Origin: Alkaliphilus sp. NP8
Lineage (GTDB): Bacteria; Bacillota; Clostridia; Peptostreptococcales; Natronincolaceae
NCBI GenBank assembly: GCA_015978205.1
Contig: JADWMM010000050.1
Span: 1 to 33,188, forward strand
Length of the DNA stretch: 33,188 nt
Direction: 5' to 3'
Shown here: positions 7,467 through 15,949 of the stretch, in pieces
Layout: the number at the start of each line of letters is the position of its first letter
How positions within the stretch are numbered: the stretch's first letter is position 1
Notes under the pieces: model-generated
The model's database searches: none
What the model saw: the letters and a program-made list of their open reading frames with translations, nothing else
Told to the model about the DNA's origin: nothing
Translations under genes and position numbers: made by a program

Positions 7467-9278
7467 ATCAAAAAATATTTGAGAATTATATTATTATTAA
7501 CTATTGCTTCAATAATGTTTATAAGCGTGACAATAACATCTAGTGCAGAAGAAGATTTAAGTATTACTAGATGGATGGTAGAATCTAGTCTTTTAAATAA
7601 TGGAGATCTTGAAATAGTAGAGGATATTACCTTTAAGTTTAATAAAAGATATAATGGAGTCTTTAGAGAAATAATTTTGGAAAATACAGAAAACATTAAT
7701 GGAATAAGGGTAACAGAAAATAGTAAAGATAAAACTTTAGAATATGAGCATGTAGAAAATGCTAAAAAGGGCGATAATAATGTTTTTGTAGCTAATAAAG
7801 AAAATAGTGGAGTAACAGTACAAATATTTTCTCCAGCTAATAATGAAGAAAAAACTTTTAGGTTAATGTATACTGTTAAAAATGTAGCAAAGAAATATAA
7901 TGATATAGGAGAAGTCTATTATAAATTTTTGGGTAGTGAAAACGATACTCATATTGATGTTTTTTCTGTAAACATAACGTTATCAGAAAAAGATATAAGA
8001 AATGAGGTAAAGTTTTTTGCTCATGGTCCCTTAAATGGGAAAATACATAAAGTGTCAGAGGATACTATTAACTTACGAGTAGAAGATGTGCCTGAAAATA
8101 CATTTGTAGAAAGTAGAATTCTTTTTCCGACAGAATTTATACCTGATTCACAAAATACTATAAATACAGACGCTTATTCAGATATTATGAATGAAGAGGC
8201 TGAACTACAGGAAAAAATAGAAGAAGATTTAGCTAAGATACAAACTAGAAAAAGTTTATTTGGAAATATTTCAGTTATAATTGCAATAGTTCAAGTATTT
8301 ATATTTATTTTCTTTATTATTAAATATCGTAGATCAAAAGATATATATTATAAAACCAAGTCTAAAGAAATACCGGATGATAATACTCCAGCAGTAGTAA
8401 GTTATATTTCAAGTGCAGCAATTAGTAATAACACTATAATTGCTACAATACTTGATCTTTATAGAAAAGGATATTTAAAGGTAGACAGTGAAGAAAAATT
8501 AAAAAATAAAGAGGATACATTAAATAACTTTACTATAACTAAAATTAAAGGTACAGATGATAATCTTTTAAATCATGAAAATCATTTTATTAGTTGGTTA
8601 ATAGATGAAATGGGCGATGGAGGAGCTGTAACTACGAAGGATATAGAAAATTATAGTAAAAATAAAAGAGCCTTGTTTACAGAGCATTATAATAAATGGA
8701 TACAATTAATAAAAAAGGATGCTATTAACAAAGGTTATTTTGATAAAAGCAGTAGGAAATATGGAGTGCCATTAGTAATACTTTTTCCTATTAGTTTGAT
8801 AATATCTATAATAGCTTTATCATATGAAAATATTTTAGGATTATTTTTAATGTTTACATCAATTTTAATATTGATTCAAGGTATTATATTAATCGCTAGA
8901 AAATCTGATTATGGATATATAGAATATAAAAAGTGGACAGAGTTTAAAAAACATATGAAAAAACTTAAAAACGATGATTTTAAGGATAATTTTAAAGCAT
9001 ATCCAAAAGATATTACGTTAATATATGGTTTGGCATTGGGAATTAATAATGATATATTAAATAATTTTAATATCAGAAACACTAATACCGAAGGTGGATT
9101 TCAACATGGATATGGATGGATGTATTGGTATTTCCTTTTAAATAATAATAGTAATAATTCATTTAATCAAAGCATAAATAACTCTTTTAATACTGGTACC
9201 ACATCAGTAGGAGGCAGTGGAAACTTTACTGCTGGTGGTGGAGGTGGTATCGGCGGAGGCGGAGCTGGAGGATTCTAA
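7467..9278 (+). CDS. DUF2207 family predicted membrane protein with Gly-rich tail; unusual start codon
   Basis: From ATC at 7467 the product is 603 residues. The order is a signal peptide (KKYLRIILLLTIASIMF onward, cut after SSA), an extracytoplasmic beta-rich domain, a membrane segment about 265-286, a cytoplasmic region with DLYRKGYLKVD typical of a winged helix, two more membrane segments about 434-477, and a Gly-rich tail ending GGGGAGGF. This order is typical of DUF2207, whose function is not known. Start choice is odd: SD AGGAAGG (7452-7458) is correctly spaced from ATC, and no ATG is in frame nearby. TTG at 7425 has no SD; GTG at 7458 lies inside the SD. It has its own promoter and ends before the oxidoreductase gene. 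Family call secure, start uncertain. Confidence 0.85.
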   Translation: MKKYLRIILLLTIASIMFISVTITSSAEEDLSITRWMVESSLLNNGDLEIVEDITFKFNKRYNGVFREIILENTENINGIRVTENSKDKTLEYEHVENAKKGDNNVFVANKENSGVTVQIFSPANNEEKTFRLMYTVKNVAKKYNDIGEVYYKFLGSENDTHIDVFSVNITLSEKDIRNEVKFFAHGPLNGKIHKVSEDTINLRVEDVPENTFVESRILFPTEFIPDSQNTINTDAYSDIMNEEAELQEKIEEDLAKIQTRKSLFGNISVIIAIVQVFIFIFFIIKYRRSKDIYYKTKSKEIPDDNTPAVVSYISSAAISNNTIIATILDLYRKGYLKVDSEEKLKNKEDTLNNFTITKIKGTDDNLLNHENHFISWLIDEMGDGGAVTTKDIENYSKNKRALFTEHYNKWIQLIKKDAINKGYFDKSSRKYGVPLVILFPISLIISIIALSYENILGLFLMFTSILILIQGIILIARKSDYGYIEYKKWTEFKKHMKKLKNDDFKDNFKAYPKDITLIYGLALGINNDILNNFNIRNTNTEGGFQHGYGWMYWYFLLNNNSNNSFNQSINNSFNTGTTSVGGSGNFTAGGGGGIGGGGAGGF

Positions 9279-9346
9279 GGAGTCTAATTTTTAAAAATAT
9301 TTATAACTAATATAGGTAGTATAAAATATAAAGGTGGAGGTAACAT

Positions 9347-9919
9347 ATGAAGGCTTTAGTTATTTTAGGTAGTCCAAGAACTAATATGAATACTGATATA
9401 CTATTAGAGCAAGTAATTAAAGGTTTAGAAGCAAAAAATGTAGAGGTAGAAAAAATAGAATTAGGTAAATTAAAATTTGATCCTTGTATTTCCTGTAATG
9501 CTTGCGGTCAGACAGGACAATGCTATAAAAAAGATGATTTAACAAGTATATATGATAAATTTGATACTTCTGATATTATAGTTGTAGGTTCACCAATGTA
9601 TTTCAACTCTGTAACAGCTATAACAAAAACTATGATAGATAGATGCCAAGCTTTTTGGTCTAGTAAATACATATTAAATAAGCCATCTATAGATAAAAAT
9701 AAAAAAAGAAAAGGTATGTTTGTATGTGTAGGAGGAGCAAAACAACCAGAAGAAGGTTTTGTTGGTGCTACAGTAGTTATAGATTTGTTTTTTAAAGCAA
9801 TTAATACAGAATATGTATATAATATGCTTGTAGATAATACAGATGAAGTATTTGTAGGGGATTCTAAAGATTTACTTAAAAAAGCATATAAAATGGGATC
9901 TGATTTAGCAAAATATTAA
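9347..9919 (+). CDS. flavodoxin-fold oxidoreductase with iron-sulfur-flavoprotein-type Cys motif
   Basis: A 190-residue protein of the NAD(P)H-dependent FMN reductase superfamily. It opens with MKALVILGSPR, the FMN phosphate loop, and continues with VVGSPMYFNSVTAITK (79-94), the second flavin-binding loop. Cys47, Cys50, Cys53 and Cys59 form CX2CX2CX5C, matching the compact motif CX2CX2CX4-7C that binds a [4Fe-4S] cluster in iron-sulfur flavoproteins (Isf) of anaerobes. It may therefore pass electrons between ferredoxin-like donors and a flavin, perhaps reducing oxygen species or quinones; the substrate is unknown. SD AGGTGGAGG precedes the ATG. It is followed by a two-way terminator shared with ychF. 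Confidence 0.82.
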   Translation: MKALVILGSPRTNMNTDILLEQVIKGLEAKNVEVEKIELGKLKFDPCISCNACGQTGQCYKKDDLTSIYDKFDTSDIIVVGSPMYFNSVTAITKTMIDRCQAFWSSKYILNKPSIDKNKKRKGMFVCVGGAKQPEEGFVGATVVIDLFFKAINTEYVYNMLVDNTDEVFVGDSKDLLKKAYKMGSDLAKY

Positions 9920-9937
9920 TAAGAATATAAGGGTAGA

Positions 9938-9978
9938 ATAAAAGCACCTCTAAACTTAAGTTTCAGAGGTGCTTTTAT
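9938..9978. terminator. two-way terminator between the oxidoreductase gene and ychF
   Basis: A perfect 14-bp stem (9938-9951 with 9965-9978) flanks an inner palindrome AAACTTAAGTTT (9952-9963). The right arm has four T at 9973-9976 and the left arm four A at 9940-9943, so the hairpin can end transcripts from both converging genes. Confidence 0.85.
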
Positions 9979-9999
9979 AGCTTTCTTGCTTTTGTTCTG

Positions 10000-11094
10000 T
10001 TAAACGTTAAATCTAAATAGTATAACGTCTCCATCTTTAACTACATATTCTTTACCTTCAAGACGAACAAGTCCTTTTTCTTTAGCTACAGCTTGGCTTC
10101 CGCATTCTTCTAAGTCTTTAAAAGCTACTACTTCTGCACGGATAAATCCTTTTTCAAAGTCTGTATGAATTTTTCCGGCTGCTCCAGGTGCTTTAGTACC
10201 TTTTTTAATAGTCCAAGCTCTAACTTCTTTTGGTCCAGCTGTTAAATAACTTATAAGACCTAAAAGAGAATAAGAAGCTTGTACTAAACGGTCTAAACCT
10301 GACTGTTCTAATCCTAGTTCTTCTAAGAACATTTCTTTTTCATCTTCTTCAAGTTCTGCTATTTCAGATTCAATTTTAGCACAAATAACAACTACTTCAG
10401 AACCTTCAGTTTTAGCAAACTTTCTTAGTTTTTGTACATGTGGATTGTTTTTTCCATTTTCTGCAACTTCATCTTCAGAAACATTTGATACATAAATAAT
10501 TGGTTTAGTAGATAATAAGTTTAAAGTTTTCAAAATTTCTTTTTCATCATCGGTATATTCTAAAGCTCTAGCAGATTTTCCTTCTTCCAAAGCACTTTTT
10601 AATTTTTTTAATAGCTCTAGTTCTGGTATTAAACTTTTATCACCTTTTATAAGTTTTTCTGTTTTTTGAACTTTTTTCTCTACCATTTCTAAATCTGAAA
10701 AAACAAGTTCAAGGTTAATTGTTTCAATGTCTCTTAAAGGATCTACATTACCGTCAACATGAGTAATGTTAGAATCTTCAAAGCATCTAACTACATGAAG
10801 TATAGCTTCTACTTCGCGTATGTGAGATAAAAATTTATTTCCTAAACCTTCACCTTTACTAGCACCTCTTACAAGACCAGCTATGTCATAAAATTCAATT
10901 GCAGCTGGTAAAACTTTTTCAGAGCTATTCATATCTTTAAGTACTTTAAGTCTATAATCAGGTACAGATACGACTCCAACGTTGGGTTCTATAGTACAAA
11001 ATGGATAGTTAGCAGATTCTGCACCAGCTTGTGTAATAGCATTAAACAATGTACTTTTTCCTACGTTAGGCAGTCCAACAATGCCTAGTTTCAT
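10000..11094 (-). CDS. ychF: redox-regulated ATPase YchF (Obg-related)
   Basis: A cytosolic P-loop protein of the Obg group that prefers ATP over GTP and binds ribosomes. The 364 residues match the family. G1 is GLPNVGKST (7-15), G3 is DIAGL (70-74), and the nucleotide-specificity motif is NVSE (204-207), the NxxE form that replaces the GTPase NKxD and explains ATP use. A helical insertion follows G3, and the C-terminal TGS domain ends GDVILFRFNV. The start has GAGAGGAAG as SD on the minus strand. It is the only minus-strand gene in the window, with its own promoter at 11164-11192, and shares a terminator with the gene facing it. Confidence 0.97.
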   Translation of the reverse strand: MKLGIVGLPNVGKSTLFNAITQAGAESANYPFCTIEPNVGVVSVPDYRLKVLKDMNSSEKVLPAAIEFYDIAGLVRGASKGEGLGNKFLSHIREVEAILHVVRCFEDSNITHVDGNVDPLRDIETINLELVFSDLEMVEKKVQKTEKLIKGDKSLIPELELLKKLKSALEEGKSARALEYTDDEKEILKTLNLLSTKPIIYVSNVSEDEVAENGKNNPHVQKLRKFAKTEGSEVVVICAKIESEIAELEEDEKEMFLEELGLEQSGLDRLVQASYSLLGLISYLTAGPKEVRAWTIKKGTKAPGAAGKIHTDFEKGFIRAEVVAFKDLEECGSQAVAKEKGLVRLEGKEYVVKDGDVILFRFNV

Positions 11095-11163
11095 TTAAAT
11101 CTTCCTCTCTATATAAAATATAAAATTAAAGTCAATCATGAATAAAAAATACACACAAATTAA

Positions 11164-11192
11164 ATTATACATTATTATATATTCGTTAGCAA
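11164..11192 (-). promoter_or_regulatory. candidate promoter of ychF
   Basis: On the minus strand, TTGCTA (11192-11187) and TATAAT (11169-11164) lie 17 bases apart. The leader would be about 60 bases. The rest of the 11095-11315 divergent region shows no forward promoter that I would defend, including none of the usual SigF/SigG form. Confidence 0.45.
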
Positions 11193-11315
11193 CAAGCATA
11201 AAATTACTTTATCAAAAAAAAGAAAAAATAACCATGTAAATGAATAGAAGATAGTGAAAAAAGTAGTTAAATAAAAAAGTGATTAAGAGCAACAATATAT
11301 ATAGGAGGTGATATT

Positions 11316-11900
11316 TTGAAAAACAAAAATATTTTAATTGTAATTTGTTTTACGCTTCTTATATCAATGATTGCAATAGGATGTGCACCAGCAGAAAGAC
11401 CAGTTCCAGAAACTACTCCAAACGATCAAAACATTAACAGAAATAGAGAAACAATCGATGAACGTAATTTAGAAATGAATAGAAGAACAACTGATGATAA
11501 TATGTTGGATAATGACAATAATATGCCAAGATATAATCAAAGAGATATGGATGATGCTGAAAATGGAGATCTAACAGACAGAGCAGAAAAAATAGCAAAC
11601 CAGGTTTCTAAATTAAAAGAAGTTGATGATGCAACAGTAGTTATTACTGAAAACACTGCATTAGTTGGAATAGATATGACATCAGAAACAAAAGGAGAGT
11701 TAAGTGCAGATATTAAGAAACAGGTAGAGGATGCTGTTGAAAAGGCTGATAAAGAAATAGATAGAGTTTCTGTAACTGCAGACCCAGATATATTTACTAG
11801 AATAGAGAATATGGCTAAAGATATAGGAGAAGGACGTCCATTAAGTGGATTTGGACAAGAGATAGAAGAAATAATTAGAAGAATAACACCAGGTGCATAA
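11316..11900 (+). CDS. YhcN/YlaJ-family sporulation lipoprotein
   Basis: A 194-residue exported protein. The N-terminal hydrophobic stretch ends in AIGC, with Cys23 as the likely lipidated residue. A polar linker rich in Asn, Asp, Arg and Thr (about 25-85) follows, then the conserved domain: LTDRAEKIANQVSKL (86-100), VDDATVVITENTALVGIDM (103-121), then helices to the end. This matches the YhcN/YlaJ family, found in spore coats and inner membranes of endospore formers. TTG at 11316 is chosen as start because AGGAGGTG (11303-11310) precedes it by 5 bases. Lgt, encoded about 4 kb away, would lipidate it. Its exact job in the spore is not established. Confidence 0.85.
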   Translation: MKNKNILIVICFTLLISMIAIGCAPAERPVPETTPNDQNINRNRETIDERNLEMNRRTTDDNMLDNDNNMPRYNQRDMDDAENGDLTDRAEKIANQVSKLKEVDDATVVITENTALVGIDMTSETKGELSADIKKQVEDAVEKADKEIDRVSVTADPDIFTRIENMAKDIGEGRPLSGFGQEIEEIIRRITPGA

Positions 11901-11908
11901 CATATAAT

Positions 11909-11946
11909 TAATAAAGACGAAGATATCTTCGTCTTTATTAGTTTTT
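11909..11946 (+). terminator. perfect 32-bp palindrome and T-run after the lipoprotein gene
   Basis: Positions 11909-11940 form a complete palindrome centred between 11924 and 11925, with GACGAAGAT as the GC-richer core arm. T-run at 11942-11946 follows after one G. Folded as RNA it needs a small loop from the central bases. Likely an intrinsic terminator. Confidence 0.8.
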
Positions 11947-12018
11947 GAATACATATACTTATATTACATAGATAATTTTATGTTTAAATTATCATTTTGG
12001 TTTAAAGGGGGTTTGAAA

Positions 12019-13176
12019 ATGTCTATTCTTATAATATCTTTTTTATTTATTTTTACTTTTATATTAAATCTTCTTTCTAACAGTACATATGAAATAATAT
12101 TGTATATGATTTCGGGAATATTATTATACACAATAATTATTAAAGAAAAGAACAGTAAATTTAAAGATTATAAAAAAGTTATAACTGGCTTAATTATAGG
12201 ATATTTAGTGGCAAATATAATACTTATAAATAATGAATATAAAACTACATATAATGTACGCAAAAACTTAGGTGTTACAGAAAATAGAACAGCTATTATT
12301 TTATTGTTTGATATGGATTTAAATAATTACAATCCGGCGTTTTTAATTAAAAACTTTAAAGATTCTAATTCTCTATTTAATATGTACAAGTTACCTATTA
12401 ATCTATATAGACAAAAAATTACTATAAGTAAGTATGGAGAGAATATGAATATGTACTATAGTCAATCTATATTGGAACAACTACAAAATAAATTGGGAGA
12501 AAGTTCTATAATATATGGTAGCTATGTGAATCAATCTCCTTACATAGAAGAGTCTATACAAGAAGCTATAGCTGATGGTAGCAAAGAAGTCATTATAGTA
12601 CCTATATCTTTAGTAGGTACAGAAGCAATAGAATCACATCATGACAAAATTCAAGAAGTTAGATTTAATGTTGAAAATGTTGAGTTTAAATCTACAGATT
12701 ATTTATGGAATAGTGAATTAATAGCACAATCTTATATACATAAAATTAATTTAAATTCGAAAGCTATAGATAAAAGCAGAACTGGAATAATATTAGTAGG
12801 TGAAAAACTTAATAAAAAAACAGAAGACAATCCTTATATAAAACAAGATATTTTATTTAGAAAAAAAGTAAGCAATTTATTAAAGAAAGATGGTTATGAT
12901 AATAATAAAGTTAGATTAAGTTTTTTAGATGAAGATCAAGTAAATGAAGAGATAAAAAAATTAATGGAATATGGTGTCGGTGAGATTATAATAGTACATG
13001 TTTCAAATGAAGCACAAAAAAATTCTTCTTTGTATACGGTAGAGAATTTAGTAGAGTCATTAGATGCTCCCCAAGGAATAAAATTTACTCAAGTATATGG
13101 TTGGAATCCAAGTGAATACTTAATAACAGAACTATTAAAAAGCATAGAACTTGTAAAGTATAAAAGTGTTAAATAA
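12019..13176 (+). CDS. membrane-anchored ferrochelatase-like protein lacking the catalytic His
   Basis: ATG at 12019 follows AAAGGGGG (12004-12011) by 7 bases and gives 385 residues; an in-frame ATG at 11980 has no SD. Three hydrophobic segments (about 2-19, 23-41, 54-71) precede a soluble two-lobed domain. Its order matches ferrochelatase: TAIILLF (91-97), then IIYGSYVNQSPYIEESIQEA (164-183) and VIIVPISL (191-198), then GIILVGEKLNKK (256-267) with NPYIKQ (271-276), then GEIIIVHVSNE (321-331) and GWNPSEYLITELL (361-373). Where ferrochelatase has the catalytic His in SAHxLP, this protein has Glu262 (VGEKLN), and the later catalytic Glu is not evident. Metal insertion into porphyrin is therefore unlikely. 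It precedes yfmF by 21 bases, probably in one operon. Fold by eye; role unknown. Confidence 0.55.
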   Translation: MSILIISFLFIFTFILNLLSNSTYEIILYMISGILLYTIIIKEKNSKFKDYKKVITGLIIGYLVANIILINNEYKTTYNVRKNLGVTENRTAIILLFDMDLNNYNPAFLIKNFKDSNSLFNMYKLPINLYRQKITISKYGENMNMYYSQSILEQLQNKLGESSIIYGSYVNQSPYIEESIQEAIADGSKEVIIVPISLVGTEAIESHHDKIQEVRFNVENVEFKSTDYLWNSELIAQSYIHKINLNSKAIDKSRTGIILVGEKLNKKTEDNPYIKQDILFRKKVSNLLKKDGYDNNKVRLSFLDEDQVNEEIKKLMEYGVGEIIIVHVSNEAQKNSSLYTVENLVESLDAPQGIKFTQVYGWNPSEYLITELLKSIELVKYKSVK

Positions 13177-13197
13177 GTATATTTAGGAGGAATACAA

Positions 13198-14466
13198 ATG
13201 AATAAATTAAAAAGTGAAGAAATCACAAAAAATATATTTTTACATACATTCAAAGAAAATAAGTTTAAAACTAATTTAATTAATTTTTATTTTAAAAGAC
13301 CATTAAATAAAGAGGAAGTTACTTATAATGCAATTTTACCTATGGTTTTGCAAAGAGGTACTAATGTTTATAAAACATCTAAGGATTTGGTAAAAAAACT
13401 GGAACATTTATATGGGGCTCATATATCAGGAGGCGTAACTAAAAAAGGTGAAAGACAGATTATAAGATTTTCAATGTCTATAGCTAATGAAAATTATGTA
13501 GATGATAGTAATGTTTTGTATGAAGGGTTAGAACTGCTTAATGACATTATAACTAATCCTATTTTAAATAATGGAGTATTTTTAAATGATTATGTTAATC
13601 AAGAAAAAGAGAATTTAAAAAACAAAATAAAAGGTCGTAGCAATGACAAAATGAAATACGCAGTAGACAAATGTGTAGAAATTATGTGTGAAAACGAAAA
13701 CTATGGTATTTATGAATACGGAAATATACATGATTTACAAAAAATAACTTCTGAAAGTCTATATAATCATTATAGAAAAGTAATAAATAATAGTGAGTTA
13801 GATGTTGTAGTTGTAGGGAATACAGACCATGATAAGATAAAAGAAATTTTACTAGAAATATTAGATATAAACATTAGTAATCCTACTTCTACTGAATATA
13901 GGATAGAAGAGGTAATTCCTACTAAAATAAAAGAAGTAGAGGATGAAATGGAAGTTAATCAAGGTAAATTAACACTAGGTTATAGAACTAATATACCTTA
14001 TTATGATAATCTTTATCCTGCCTTAATGGTATACTCTAATGTTTTAGGTGGAGGTGCTAATTGTAAATTATTTAGAAAAGTTAGAGAAGAATATAGCCTT
14101 TGCTATTATATTTTTTCAAGGCTTGAAAAATATAAATCTTTAATGTTAATAAGTAGTGGAATTGAGATAGAAAATTTTAACAAAGCCAAAGATGTAATAA
14201 AAAAGCAATTAATAGAGATTGAAAAAGGAAATATAACAGATAAAGAGATGGACTATGCTAAAAAAAATATTGTTAATTCTATAAAACAATTAAAGGATAC
14301 TCCACATGATTTAGCTGAATATATATATGGGCAAATAATAAGCAAAAGCATTGAACCCTTAGAAAAATTAATTGATAAAATAGAGTCAATTAAAACAGAA
14401 CAAGTTATAGAAGTTTCTAAGAATATAAAACTCGATACTATCTATTTTATTACAAACAAAAGATAA
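13198..14466 (+). CDS. yfmF: M16-family peptidase-like protein YfmF, inactive partner
   Basis: A 422-residue member of the insulinase/mitochondrial processing peptidase-like fold. It resembles B. subtilis YmfF (also called YfmF), linked to the 5-aminopentanol modification of elongation factor P. The region that should carry the HxxEH zinc site reads ILPMVLQRGTNVY, so there are no metal ligands. YGAHISGGVTKKGERQIIRF and, in the second half, LGGGANCKLFRKVREEYSLC are the typical strand and R/Y substrate-binding segments of M16 proteins. SD AGGAGG precedes ATG. The next gene, yfmH, supplies the active site, so the two probably form a mixed dimer. No EF-P gene is in the window. Confidence 0.88.
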   Translation: MNKLKSEEITKNIFLHTFKENKFKTNLINFYFKRPLNKEEVTYNAILPMVLQRGTNVYKTSKDLVKKLEHLYGAHISGGVTKKGERQIIRFSMSIANENYVDDSNVLYEGLELLNDIITNPILNNGVFLNDYVNQEKENLKNKIKGRSNDKMKYAVDKCVEIMCENENYGIYEYGNIHDLQKITSESLYNHYRKVINNSELDVVVVGNTDHDKIKEILLEILDINISNPTSTEYRIEEVIPTKIKEVEDEMEVNQGKLTLGYRTNIPYYDNLYPALMVYSNVLGGGANCKLFRKVREEYSLCYYIFSRLEKYKSLMLISSGIEIENFNKAKDVIKKQLIEIEKGNITDKEMDYAKKNIVNSIKQLKDTPHDLAEYIYGQIISKSIEPLEKLIDKIESIKTEQVIEVSKNIKLDTIYFITNKR

Positions 14467-14479
14467 GGAGGAGAGTATT

Positions 14480-15766
14480 GTGGACATAATTGAATATGAA
14501 AATAAATTAATTAATGAAAGAGTTTATGAAAAAAAATTAAGTAATGGTCTTAAAATATTCTATATGCCAAAACAAGGATATACAAAACAGTATGCTATGT
14601 TTGCGACTAATTATGGTTCTAATGATTTAAAATTCAAATCTAATAGTTCAAATACTATGTATAATACACCTAAAGGAGCAGCCCATTTTTTAGAACATAA
14701 AATGTTTGAAGAGCCTGAAGGCAACTCATTTGATAGATTTGCAAATAGAGGAGCTAATGTGAATGCATATACAAATTTTAATACTACTGCATATTACTTT
14801 ACTTCTACAGATAGTTTTTATGAAAATTTAACCGATCTAATAAATTTTGTTCAATCTCCGTATTTTACAGAAGAAAATGTTGAAAAAGAAAAAGGAATTA
14901 TAGCTCAAGAAATAAAAATGTATGATGATAACCCAGACTGGAAAGTATATTTTAATTTACTTAAAGCTATGTATAACGACCATACTGTAAAAAATGAAAT
15001 TGCAGGAACCGTAGAAAGTATAAATAAAATTACAAAAGATGATTTATATAATTGTTATAATACTTTTTATAATCCTAGCAATATGGCAGTATTTATAGTA
15101 GGTAACTTAGATAAAGATAAGATTTTTAAAACTATTGAAGATGCTTTTAAAAGTATTTCAAAAAATCAAGATTCAATTATTATTGAAAAATATTATCCAG
15201 ATGAAAGTGAATCTATAAACAAAAATATAATAGAAGAATCAATGTCTGTATCTTCACCTCTGTTTTATGTTGGATATAAAGATACTGATTTAAAGTTAAC
15301 AGGAAACAAATTGTTGGGGAAGGAAATAGAATTGAGATTACTCTTAGACATATTGTTTGGAAAAAGTTCGGAGTTGTTCGAAATTTTATACAATAAAGGT
15401 TTGGTAGATGACTCATTTGGTGGAGAATATTCAGGAGGTATAAACTATGGACATTGTATTATTGGAGGGAAATCAAAAGAACCAAAAACAGTATTAAACA
15501 TTATTAATGATTATATAGATAGAAAATTAGAAACTGGACTTATGAAAGAGAACTTTGAACGCATACAAAAAAAACAAATAGGACAATGTCTTAATCAGTT
15601 AGATTCTATAGAGTTTGTTGGAAGTTCTTTTATATCTTATTTATTTAAAGATATCAATTTTCTTGAATATATAGATGTTTTAAATAATATAACATTTGAA
15701 AAAGTAGAAAAAAGATTTAAAAATAGTTTTAAAGGTGAAAAACAAGTTTTGTCTATAATAAAATGA
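14480..15766 (+). CDS. yfmH: M16-family zinc peptidase YfmH
   Basis: The 428-residue active partner of YfmF. The inverted zinc motif HFLEH (69-73) supplies His69, Glu72 and His73, and Glu144 in IIAQE, 71 residues later, is the third ligand. The second half keeps the fold and a LYNKGLVDDSFGGEY segment (294-308). GTG at 14480 is the start: AAGGAGGAG (14465-14473) overlaps the yfmF stop and lies 6 bases before it, and no ATG is suitably placed. The overlap of SD and stop suggests translational coupling. In B. subtilis the pair is tied to EF-P modification; the direct substrate is not settled as far as I know. No clear terminator follows. Confidence 0.9.
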   Translation: MDIIEYENKLINERVYEKKLSNGLKIFYMPKQGYTKQYAMFATNYGSNDLKFKSNSSNTMYNTPKGAAHFLEHKMFEEPEGNSFDRFANRGANVNAYTNFNTTAYYFTSTDSFYENLTDLINFVQSPYFTEENVEKEKGIIAQEIKMYDDNPDWKVYFNLLKAMYNDHTVKNEIAGTVESINKITKDDLYNCYNTFYNPSNMAVFIVGNLDKDKIFKTIEDAFKSISKNQDSIIIEKYYPDESESINKNIIEESMSVSSPLFYVGYKDTDLKLTGNKLLGKEIELRLLLDILFGKSSELFEILYNKGLVDDSFGGEYSGGINYGHCIIGGKSKEPKTVLNIINDYIDRKLETGLMKENFERIQKKQIGQCLNQLDSIEFVGSSFISYLFKDINFLEYIDVLNNITFEKVEKRFKNSFKGEKQVLSIIK

Positions 15767-15867
15767 TATTAAAATTAATATGGCTTAAATAACATTTGTT
15801 TCTTCCTATAAAACTGTTGAAATGAATGTTAGTTATTTATGTAAAATTTAAAATATTACTTATTAGC

Positions 15868-15901
15868 TTTTCAATATTAATCAAATATAATATAATTTGA
15901 T
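15868..15901 (+). promoter_or_regulatory. candidate lgt promoter with a dyad over the -10
   Basis: TTTTCA (15868-15873) and TATAAT (15891-15896) are 17 bases apart. ATCAAAT (15880-15886) and ATTTGAT (15895-15901) form a 7-bp dyad with an 8-base centre that surrounds the -10, as an operator might. A+T-rich context makes chance possible. Confidence 0.35.
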
Positions 15902-15949
15902 ATATATATTTTAAAATGATAAAACAATTTTTATAGGAGAGGTGTTAAA

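Noticed and set aside
7418-7696. 92-codon minus-strand frame over the DUF2207 start
   Set aside because: It is a shadow frame; it does not explain the missing ATG because the forward signal peptide and SD are both clear.
9228-9275. GGN-rich repeat at the end of the DUF2207 gene as a DNA repeat element
   Set aside because: It encodes the Gly-rich C-terminal tail normal for DUF2207 proteins.
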